Source of the DNA: Mediterranea sp. An20
GTDB lineage: Bacteria > Bacteroidota > Bacteroidia > Bacteroidales > Bacteroidaceae
Assembly (NCBI RefSeq): GCF_002160055.1
Contig: NZ_NFJV01000005.1
Location: 85,457 to 149,456, forward strand
Direction: 5' to 3'
Length of the DNA stretch: 64,000 bases
The position numbers and the translations under genes were made by a program. The notes beneath the pieces are model-generated. The model had not been told where the DNA came from and ran no database searches. It saw only the letters and a program-made list of their open reading frames with translations. The stretch's first letter is position 1; each line of letters starts with the position of its first letter. Of the stretch, positions 52,965-64,000 are shown in pieces.

Positions 52965-54086
52965 TTATTCAGCACCGTAGTCTTCTGCATTCAGTTCATA
53001 CGTCATGTTGCTTGAGTTATTCAAATTAACATAGATTCGATAATTGCCAGCTGTAGTAACCTTGATGTTATCCTGGGTATTGAGTCCGCCATCGCTTGTA
53101 CCTCCAAACCAAGTGCCGTTATCGGTCAGGAACTTAATCTCGTCGTTGGCGGCAAACGTATAGTCTATATAGAACCTCTGTTTTTCTGCATCGAATTTCA
53201 TGATGTTTTCCGATACCGAGGTATCCCATGTCAGACCACTTGCGCTTCCTACCAAATACAAAGCATCGAAGCTTAAGTTGTTAGTCAGCACCAATGTCGA
53301 GTTATTGAACTGGAAGCGATAGAACCGGTGGCTATAGCAGCTGATATTGCCTGAACCGCCGTCGTTAATCAGTGTGATGCTGGCAGCCTCTGCATCGGGT
53401 GCGGCAGCAGAGCCATCCAGACCCCAGTTTCCGTTATCCCAGTTGGTAGCTCCTGTCAACTTGAATCCTCCACCGGTAGAAGTATTGAAGTCTATTACTC
53501 CTTCAAAGTTTACTCCATCTTCGCTGAAGCTGAACAGAGATTGTGCCGTATCCCATCCCCAGCTGCTGTAGTCACCGATGACGTATACTTCCGGATATTG
53601 TATGTCGGCACTATATGGCTGAATATTCAGCGTGATTACATTCGAGTAGAGCGGTGTGGACGCATTCGATATGGATGAAGACAGACGGATTTCAAAGTCA
53701 CGAGCACTGTAATCTTCTTCTATACCCTGGTTGCGTAGCAGGGTGAGGATGTTGGTGTTCAGGGCTCCTACTTGAATGTCTTGCGACTCGGCGGTGGTCA
53801 CCGATGCCAGTTGCACGGCATTGGCAAAGTTGTTTCCTGCCAGGTCGAAATCAATGTTGGTGGTGACAATGGCGTTGTAGCCGAAGTCGGGTTTCGTCCA
53901 TGTCAGTGTGAAGGCTACATTCTCCGAGTTGCGTGATTCTAATACATAGCTGGTCGTAGCCGGTGCCTCTAATACAGCTGCCTGTGCATTTTCTGCATTG
54001 TAGGTTACTCCGTCGAGGTCGCTTTCGCAGGCTGTAAAGGCCAACGCTACCCCAAGTACGGGTATATAATTGAGTAGTCTTTTCAT
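52965..54086 (-). CDS. susE: SusE-type outer-membrane starch-binding lipoprotein
   Basis: A 373-residue lipoprotein (ALAFTACESDLDG, Cys near 19) with an acidic stretch after the Cys that resembles the surface-export signal. The N-terminal part (about 35-150) is an Ig-like SusE domain (SRNSENVAFTLTWTKPDFGY). Two carbohydrate-binding domains follow: YVIGDYSSWGWDTAQSLFSF and LYLVGSASGLTWDTSVSENI, with aromatic pairs for starch binding. It lies 31 bases after susD and closes the cluster. Confidence 0.88.
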   Translation of the reverse strand: MKRLLNYIPVLGVALAFTACESDLDGVTYNAENAQAAVLEAPATTSYVLESRNSENVAFTLTWTKPDFGYNAIVTTNIDFDLAGNNFANAVQLASVTTAESQDIQVGALNTNILTLLRNQGIEEDYSARDFEIRLSSSISNASTPLYSNVITLNIQPYSADIQYPEVYVIGDYSSWGWDTAQSLFSFSEDGVNFEGVIDFNTSTGGGFKLTGATNWDNGNWGLDGSAAAPDAEAASITLINDGGSGNISCYSHRFYRFQFNNSTLVLTNNLSFDALYLVGSASGLTWDTSVSENIMKFDAEKQRFYIDYTFAANDEIKFLTDNGTWFGGTSDGGLNTQDNIKVTTAGNYRIYVNLNNSSNMTYELNAEDYGAE

Positions 54087-54117
54087 AATTTTTTCTTGTT
54101 AGAAATTAATCATTGAA

Positions 54118-55749
54118 TTAATAACCGGGATTTTGTTCCAGATTGCCGTTTACGCTCAGGTCCGTAGTGGGAATGGGGTAGAGGTTGTAACGGTCGTCCA
54201 CGGCCACACCGGTGGGTGTACCTCCTTTCTCAACCCACAGATAGTTGCCCGATGTGAATAGTCCAAATCGGATAAGGTCTGTGCGGCGTGTACATTCAAA
54301 ATACATTTCGCGTTGGCGTTCGTTCAGCAGATTACCATATTGTACGCTGCTGGTGGTACCTCCGATGCTGGCATTAGCCGTCAGCCAACTGCTGCTGATG
54401 TCATGGCTGTGGTCACCATAGCCACGGGCACGCAGCTCGTTGATGTAGGTTACGGCCTGCTCCATGCTGCCTCCCTGTCCACCGCGGGCTACGGCCTCTG
54501 CGTAATTCAGGTAGATTTCACCCAAGCGGAAGAGGGGGAAGTCTGTGTCTGGGAAAGTAGCATTTTTGCCGTCTGTTCCGTCGCTGTTCAGGTTAGTGAA
54601 CTTATATACCGACCAGCCTTGCGTGTCGAATGTGGCATAAGACGTGGTGATGTCTATGCTCTTGCTGCCGCTGTAAAAGATGCCACGCTTGTCCAGTATG
54701 TTTTCGTCAGTCCACGTGCTTTCGTCCGTGCTTGGAAAGTCAAATACACGTACTAAGTTACCGGTACCTCGGAATCCGGCCCATCCGGAACCAATGCCGC
54801 TGGCTCTTTCCGGGCTGCTGGCACGTGTGCCCAGTATAATGGCACCGATGCCATAAGATTGGGTTGTTTCACCGTCTGCCATGATGGGAAAGATGATTTC
54901 TTTGGAGGCTGTAGAGTTTTCGCCGTTGTTAGCCATGAACAGTTCGTCGTAGTTGTCGGCCAAGCTATAACCGGCGTTGATGACATTGTTACAGCGTGCG
55001 ATGCAGTCATCATAACGCGGTGTGCCTGTATAGACTTCTGCATTAAGATACATGCGTGATAGCAGGGCGTCTACAGCTGCTTGTCCGGCATGTCCGTATT
55101 CGCCTTGTCCGGGCAGGTCGTCATAAATATCCAGCAGTTCGCTTTCAATCCAGTTGAAGTAGTCGGCGCGTGTGGCAAGCTGACTGGGATTTAATGAGTA
55201 GTTGGATTCTGTAATGAAGGGAGGACGTCCGAACAAATCCATCAGTGAATAGTAGGCCAATGCCCGGCAGAACCGTGCTTCGGCAGCATACTGTGCCTGG
55301 TTGATTTCAGCCGGTGCATTGCCGATGTTGTTCATAAAGTCATTAACCAAAGCCACGATGTACATGCCGCGTTGGTAAGCACCTTCAATTGATTCCACCT
55401 GAGCTGTGGTCCACGTCATGGAGTTCATAGACGATACCCATGCATCGCCCCATGCGTTCTTTGTCTCATCGGTGGGGCAAGTCTGTAGGGTAAACCAGCA
55501 GCGCAACAGCACGGTATTACCGGCATCCAGACCACTGATGTCGGACGAACCGGCACCGTCTTGTCCGGAGAGTGCCCATACGGAATAAATTTTGTTCAGA
55601 GCCTGAGTATAGCTTTCGGCACTGTCATACGCTTTGTTGGAGGTCGTAATATCAGGATCCAACGGAAATACGTCAAGATCGTTAACGCAGCTGGTTGTAG
55701 TCAATAATCCGGTCCCCAGCAAGGATATTGCAATATGTTTCAGTTTCAT
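54118..55749 (-). CDS. susD: SusD-type starch-binding outer-membrane lipoprotein
   Basis: A 543-residue lipoprotein (LTTTSCVNDLDVFPLDP, Cys near 21). The TPR-like helices that cap the SusC barrel are visible: AEARFCRALAYYSLMDLFGR, AAVDALLSRMYLNAEVYTGT, and the C-terminal RLGEIYLNYAEAVARGGQGG with INELRARGYG and LLNERQREMYFECTRRTDLI. It binds maltooligosaccharides and acts as the lid of SusC. susC lies 16 bases upstream. Confidence 0.96.
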   Translation of the reverse strand: MKLKHIAISLLGTGLLTTTSCVNDLDVFPLDPDITTSNKAYDSAESYTQALNKIYSVWALSGQDGAGSSDISGLDAGNTVLLRCWFTLQTCPTDETKNAWGDAWVSSMNSMTWTTAQVESIEGAYQRGMYIVALVNDFMNNIGNAPAEINQAQYAAEARFCRALAYYSLMDLFGRPPFITESNYSLNPSQLATRADYFNWIESELLDIYDDLPGQGEYGHAGQAAVDALLSRMYLNAEVYTGTPRYDDCIARCNNVINAGYSLADNYDELFMANNGENSTASKEIIFPIMADGETTQSYGIGAIILGTRASSPERASGIGSGWAGFRGTGNLVRVFDFPSTDESTWTDENILDKRGIFYSGSKSIDITTSYATFDTQGWSVYKFTNLNSDGTDGKNATFPDTDFPLFRLGEIYLNYAEAVARGGQGGSMEQAVTYINELRARGYGDHSHDISSSWLTANASIGGTTSSVQYGNLLNERQREMYFECTRRTDLIRFGLFTSGNYLWVEKGGTPTGVAVDDRYNLYPIPTTDLSVNGNLEQNPGY

Positions 55750-55765
55750 AATAGTCTAATGTGTA

Positions 55766-58700
55766 TTAAAAGTTAAGATTAAGTCCTAAAGTATATGTGC
55801 GTGGACGTGGCCACATATTGCCGTCTACACCATTGACTCCCGGTATTTCGGGGTCGATTCCCGAATATTTCGTGATGGTGAATACGTTTTGTACGCTGAA
55901 GCTGATACGTCCTGAAAGTTTCTCGGTAAAGAATTTATCGAACGAGTAACCTACTGTGATGTTATCCATCTTCAGGTAAGAGGCATTTTCCAGATAGAGG
56001 TCGGTCAGTTGGCTTTCTACGCTGCTGTGGGTGTAGCGAAATCCACCGGTCTGTTCCAATGCTTCTTTGTTGTGGTTGCTCAGTGTGCCCAGACCGCCAT
56101 AGTTGGCATACGTGCCGTGTTCGGCTGTCTGTGAGTTGAAAGCATAATTGCCGAGGCTGGCGCGGAGGTTGAAGCCCAAATCCCAATTTTTCCATTGGAA
56201 TTGTGAACTGAAGCCCATATAGACGTCAGCCAGTGGACTTTTGCCGGTGAAGTAGCGGTCTCCGTCGTCAATGGCGCCGTTCCCGTTGCGGTCTACGATT
56301 GCTCCCTGTATAGGTTTGCCGTTTTCATCATATACCTGTTCGAAGAGCCAGAAGGTGTAGGGGGCATGTCCTACCTGATGTCTGGCCACGGGAGTGTTGG
56401 TGCCGAAACTTACCGTAGAAGCCACAATGCCTTCGTAATCAGGATTGTAATTGGCTGTCAGTTTTGTAATCTTACTGTCGTTCCAAGTGATATTGTAACC
56501 AATCGTCCAAGAGAAGTCTTTCGTTTGGATGGGCACGGCATTGATGTTGAACTCTACGCCTTTGTTTTCCATCTCGCCCACGTTGGCAGTGATTTGGTTG
56601 GTAAAGTTTGTGCCTGCAGGCGCACTTACTGTATTCAGCAGGTCTTTGGTCTTCTTTACGTAGAATTCCAGGCTACCATTGATGCGGTTATTCAAGAAAC
56701 CGTAGTCAACTGCCACGTTGTATGTGTGCGTTTCTTCCCACTTCAGGTCGGGGCTGTAACCGTCCGGTTTCAGAAGGTAAGAACCGTTGTACATTGTATT
56801 ATTGTTGGTACTGAACACGTATTTTGTAAGATACATATAGTCGCCTATGTCCTGCTGGCCGGTGATACCATAACCTAAACGAAGTTTTAAGTTGGAAAGT
56901 ACGTTGCGGGTATTGTTCATGAACCTTTCATTGATAATGCTCCATGCCAGTGCGACAGATGGGAACATACCCCAACGGTTATTCTCGCTGAACCGTGAAG
57001 AACCGTCTCGGCGCAAGGTAGCGGTGAGCAAGTAACGGTCCATCAGGTTGTAGTTCAAACGTCCGAAGAAAGATACCAGGTAGTTTTCATACGGATTAGC
57101 GCTGCTGTCATCACGGTAGTAACGTTGTTCGCTTTCGTTCCAGGTCCAGCCTGCAGGTGCACTTATGCCTTCATATTGACCGGTAGCTACGTTGGATTTC
57201 TGCTGGGTAAAGTCCTTGTAATAGAAGTGCTGCCATGAATAACCCACCATCAGGTCTACATTACTTTTGATAGGCTCGAAGTAGTGTACGTAGTTGGCAT
57301 AGAAGTCCAGCAAATGGTTACGGCGCAAGTTGCTCCAAGAGCCGCCTTGGCCTAAACCAGGGAAGTCGGTGTCTTTGACAGCTTGGTATGAGCCTGGATT
57401 TACGTAGTTGTCACCCGTAGTTTTGGCAACGTCATAACCCAAGTTCAGATTCAGACGCAAATCCTCAAAACCGTGTATTTTGTAGTCTAATTGGATGTTG
57501 CCTAAGCTACGTTTGGTGGTGCCTTGATTGTTCACATCATAAAGCAGAGACAAGGGATTGACTGCAGCATTATCGTCTGGTCTGTATCCGGTGATATTTC
57601 CGTCGTTGTCTCTGATGGTATTGGTATGACCGTAGAGACCGTTGTAACCATTTAAACCTTCTGTGTAATTGCCGGTAGCATAAACGGGCTTTGTAGGGTC
57701 GTAATAAACGGCAGCACCTACGGCGCCTGAGTCAGCAAAACGGTTGTTGTTGATAGTACCCTTGACGTTAATGTCCACGCTCAAGTGATCGTTAAAGAAC
57801 TTAGGGCTGAGGTTGATGGCACCTGTGTAACGCTCGTAGTCGGAAGTTTTCAGCGTACCGCGTTCTTTATTGTAGCCGAAAGATACACGGAAAGGCATGA
57901 ATCCTGCTTTGCCCGATACGGCAATGTTCTGGTCTGTACCTAAACCAGCTTGGAAGATTTCATCCTGCCAGTCGGTCGAGACACCAGGATACATGTTCAA
58001 CTGACTTTCAATGGTGCTATATACATCTGTACCTGCATATTGGCTAAGCATAGTTTCGCGAAACTCATTTCCATCCATTACATTGACACGCTTGTATGGG
58101 TCTTTGAAGGAGTAGGTGCTGTTGTAAGTCACCTTGATTTTACCCTCTGCACCCTTCTTCGTGGTGATGATAATGACACCGTTGGATGCGCGCGAACCGT
58201 AGATTGCTGTTGCAGAAGCATCCTTCAACACGGTGAATGTTGCAATGTCGTTCGGGTTGATGGTTGCTAAGGCGTTGGGGGTTCCGGGAGCTGCATCGTT
58301 AGATACAGGTACACCATCAATGACGATCAGCGGGTCATTGCTGGCGTTCAGAGAAGCGCCGCTACGGATACGAATGGTAGAACCTGAACCCGGGCCGCCG
58401 TCGCCGCTCGTTACACTGAGGCCCGGAACCTTGCCTTGCATCAGTTCCTGCGGAGAAGTTACTGCACCGCGGTTGATTTCTTCTGCTTCAATAGCTACTA
58501 CCGAACCGCTCAAGTCGCTCTTCTTCACCGAGCCATAACCAATGACTACGACTTCGTCCAGCATTTCAGTGTCTTCTTTCAAGATGACATTCATTTGCTC
58601 TTCAGCTGGCAGTTCTACGGTTTTGTAGCCGATGTAACTGATGACAATGATGTCACCTTTTTTGGCTTGGAAGGTAAAATTGCCGTCCAGGTCAGTAATG

Positions 58701-58876
58701 GCACCGTTGGTGGTACCTTTAATCTGGACGCTTGCTCCGATGACACCCAGTCCGGTCTCATCCTTCACAATGCCTTTGACCGTGATGCTTTGGGCAAAGG
58801 CCTGCACAGAAAGCAAGATACCCACTACCCATAGTAATAGGAACTTGCCTGAACTTCTTAGAATTCTTACTTTCAT
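55766..58876 (-). CDS. susC: SusC-type TonB-dependent transporter
   Basis: A 1036-residue outer-membrane transporter. A signal peptide (about 1-28, LLSVQAFAQ) is followed by a carboxypeptidase-regulatory-like domain (about 30-105, GIVKDETGLGVIGASVQIKG). The plug domain begins with a TonB-box region DEVVVIGYGSVKKSDLSGSV, and RIRSGASLNASNDPLIVIDG lies in it. A 22-strand barrel ends TYTLGLNLNF. It imports maltooligosaccharides with SusD using TonB energy. A nested hairpin separates it from susB. Confidence 0.97.
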   Translation of the reverse strand: MKVRILRSSGKFLLLWVVGILLSVQAFAQSITVKGIVKDETGLGVIGASVQIKGTTNGAITDLDGNFTFQAKKGDIIVISYIGYKTVELPAEEQMNVILKEDTEMLDEVVVIGYGSVKKSDLSGSVVAIEAEEINRGAVTSPQELMQGKVPGLSVTSGDGGPGSGSTIRIRSGASLNASNDPLIVIDGVPVSNDAAPGTPNALATINPNDIATFTVLKDASATAIYGSRASNGVIIITTKKGAEGKIKVTYNSTYSFKDPYKRVNVMDGNEFRETMLSQYAGTDVYSTIESQLNMYPGVSTDWQDEIFQAGLGTDQNIAVSGKAGFMPFRVSFGYNKERGTLKTSDYERYTGAINLSPKFFNDHLSVDINVKGTINNNRFADSGAVGAAVYYDPTKPVYATGNYTEGLNGYNGLYGHTNTIRDNDGNITGYRPDDNAAVNPLSLLYDVNNQGTTKRSLGNIQLDYKIHGFEDLRLNLNLGYDVAKTTGDNYVNPGSYQAVKDTDFPGLGQGGSWSNLRRNHLLDFYANYVHYFEPIKSNVDLMVGYSWQHFYYKDFTQQKSNVATGQYEGISAPAGWTWNESEQRYYRDDSSANPYENYLVSFFGRLNYNLMDRYLLTATLRRDGSSRFSENNRWGMFPSVALAWSIINERFMNNTRNVLSNLKLRLGYGITGQQDIGDYMYLTKYVFSTNNNTMYNGSYLLKPDGYSPDLKWEETHTYNVAVDYGFLNNRINGSLEFYVKKTKDLLNTVSAPAGTNFTNQITANVGEMENKGVEFNINAVPIQTKDFSWTIGYNITWNDSKITKLTANYNPDYEGIVASTVSFGTNTPVARHQVGHAPYTFWLFEQVYDENGKPIQGAIVDRNGNGAIDDGDRYFTGKSPLADVYMGFSSQFQWKNWDLGFNLRASLGNYAFNSQTAEHGTYANYGGLGTLSNHNKEALEQTGGFRYTHSSVESQLTDLYLENASYLKMDNITVGYSFDKFFTEKLSGRISFSVQNVFTITKYSGIDPEIPGVNGVDGNMWPRPRTYTLGLNLNF

Positions 58877-58928
58877 GATGATTAAATTGAAGTTTGTATT
58901 AAATTGATTTGGTTGTTTCTCTTTAAAT

Positions 58929-58965
58929 CTTTCCTCTCGTCCCGTAAGGGAGGGGGAGAGGAAAG
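58929..58965 (-). promoter_or_regulatory. Nested hairpin between susB and susC
   Basis: CTTTCCTCTC (58929-58938) pairs perfectly with GAGAGGAAAG (58956-58965), and inside TCCC/GGGA pair around GTAA. In the susB-susC mRNA it lies about 55 bases after susB stops and before susC. It lacks a U-run. It could be a processing or stability element that raises susC/D relative to susB. Confidence 0.7.
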
Positions 58966-59019
58966 AAGTTACCCATTGAAGACTACAATCTTTTTACCAG
59001 CTTTTACTATTTTATTTCT

Positions 59020-61269
<2,250 letters not shown>

Positions 61270-61397
61270 TTAGACATTTCAGAATCTTCCTTATCCGGTT
61301 GAAATTAAAATATAAATGAATTAAGTTTGTTTTCTTATTCAATAGCTTGTGTATAAACTGTTTGTATAAAAAGCTGTTTTGGTAAAATAGAAACTTT

Positions 61398-63338
<1,941 letters not shown>

Positions 63339-63583
63339 CTAATATGCTGTAATACAACTATTTGTTAGGCTTGGAAATGCTCGAAAATATAAATGGTTTC
63401 GAAGTATTTTAGGCCTTTTTTGAGAGTCTTTTTCATTGATTTCGGGGATTTCTTCTCTGCTTTTGTCTTGTTGTCGGCTACAGATGGATGTATGTTAAGA
63501 GGAGGTTGTGCAGGGGACGAATGTGAGGGGAGCAACCGGTCTTTGTGAATGACATTACCGGCAGGTGAAGTATCTCCGTATCC

Positions 63584-63666
63584 GTACTATATAAGAAGCA
63601 AATCTCAAAGGTATAAGCACCAACATGCTTATACTTTAGAAGGACGCTTCCTCTATATTAGAATTA
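63584..63666 (+). repeat. Degenerate 22-bp tandem repeat array, copy 7
   Basis: TACTATATAAGAAGCAAATC, AAAGGTATAAGCACCAACAT, TTATACTTTAGAAGGACGCT and TCTATATTAGAATTAG follow with a period of 22-23 bases. It borders directly on the strong hairpin at 63664. Confidence 0.7.
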
Positions 63667-63699
63667 GAGCCTGTCGTACATTTGTGCGACAGGCTCTAA
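63664..63699. terminator. Perfect 17-bp hairpin upstream of the sus cluster
   Basis: TTAGAGCCTGTCGTACA (63664-63680) pairs with TGTGCGACAGGCTCTAA (63683-63699) over 17 bp, with one G-U pair and a TT loop. The inner 14 bases CGTACATTTGTGCG recur at 36658-36671. It lies between divergent genes and so ends no transcript annotated here. It may be a repeat element or terminate an unrecognised RNA. Confidence 0.75.
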
Positions 63700-63782
63700 G
63701 GAACAGACGTTATTCGCCGTAGCAAACTGTTTTAAAGTCTCAAGATTTCTTTTGTCAGTTTTTCCCTTTTTCTTAAAATAAT

Positions 63783-63790
63783 TATCTTTG
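63783..63790 (+). promoter_or_regulatory. Promoter -7 box for the right-edge gene
   Basis: TATCTTTG fits TAnnTTTG. It lies 126 bases before the ATG at 63916. Confidence 0.45.
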
Positions 63791-63915
63791 CAACGTGCTT
63801 CCCGAAGTAGGCAACCGGCGGTAGCAGGTAGCTTTTCTTTTTCTGAGATGCACTTGTGTAGTACTGTATTTTTTAATGTATAACCCGTTGGTGGAATTAA
63901 AGGCATAAAACTTTT

Positions 63916-64000
63916 ATGAAGAAAAAGTTGCGCATATTATTGGTATTTAGTAAATTAGAGGTGTCTAAACATCTGATTTACATACACCGTATGCACAACT
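63916..64000 (+). CDS. Unidentified gene, first 28 codons
   Basis: The frame begins MKKKLRILLVFSKLEVSKHL and runs off the right edge. A hydrophobic stretch is short and basic residues surround it. In Bacteroides a sus regulator (SusR) is encoded beside susA, so this could be that gene, but the fragment is too short to test. Confidence 0.45.
   Translation, partial: MKKKLRILLVFSKLEVSKHLIYIHRMHN

Noticed and set aside
63664..63906. Small minus-strand open frame of 80 codons near the right edge
   Set aside because: It covers the strong hairpin and the predicted promoter of the right-edge gene; composition is not protein-like.

Overview
The window reads as chromosomal DNA of a Bacteroides-type gut bacterium. 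The evidence is a starch-utilisation (Sus) cluster with SusC/SusD, a NanLET-type sialic-acid operon, a GH109 enzyme, an M56-TonB/BlaI pair and promoters of the Bacteroidetes form (TTTG, about 20 bases, TAnnTTTG). Species cannot be fixed from the sequence alone. Nearly all the DNA is intact single-copy chromosomal genes. I see no rRNA, tRNA, insertion sequence, prophage or CRISPR array.

Layout. 1-3.1 kb (minus strand): start of glyA, a PorT-like barrel, a flavin reductase and pyrI-pyrB. 3.7-9.8 kb (plus): class A penicillin-binding protein, a short FolK-like protein, an unknown anchored protein, an M16 peptidase homologue without its zinc motif, and a 14-repeat MORN protein. 9.9-14.9 kb: prs, a DUF4301 protein, purT and ispE. 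15.3-20.7 kb: a ROK regulator followed by yhcH-nanT-nanL-nanE, which would import sialic acid and convert it to GlcNAc. 21.5-25.3 kb (minus): parA-parB, a DUF5683 protein and an MltD-like lytic transglycosylase. 25.9-30.1 kb (minus): a secreted hydrolase, an AraC regulator, a protein with an ExoX-like C-terminal motif and an OprO/P-type porin. 30.4-40.3 kb (plus): exonuclease, type-II NADH dehydrogenase, mnmA, a subtilase, xseA-xseB, a ParE/RelE-type toxin-antitoxin pair, ilvE, trmB and an Mrp ATPase. 40.5-43.7 kb (minus): a lipoprotein, then BlaI and an M56 peptidase-TonB fusion. 44.1-45.6 kb: GH109. 45.7-50.7 kb (minus): TolC-HlyD-two ABC-2 permeases with no ATPase gene. 50.8-52.6 kb: a coiled-coil membrane protein and an Rpn-type nuclease. 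53-63.3 kb (minus): susA, susB, susC, susD and susE, with no susF or susG beside them. The window ends in the first 28 codons of a divergent gene.

The feature that the genes do not explain is a family of degenerate tandem repeats with a period of about 22 bp. Each unit is an AT-rich TATA-like block followed by a GAAGC-type block. Arrays of two to four units occupy seven of the nine intergenic gaps longer than 300 bp, and an eighth gap holds a single unit. In every array the GAAGC half lies on the plus strand whatever the direction of the flanking genes. Other unexplained elements are a 123-bp inverted repeat after mrp, a composite hairpin upstream of parA, a nested hairpin between the ROK gene and the nan operon, three 21-bp tandem palindromes before the NADH dehydrogenase gene, and a 14-base hairpin core present at two distant sites.
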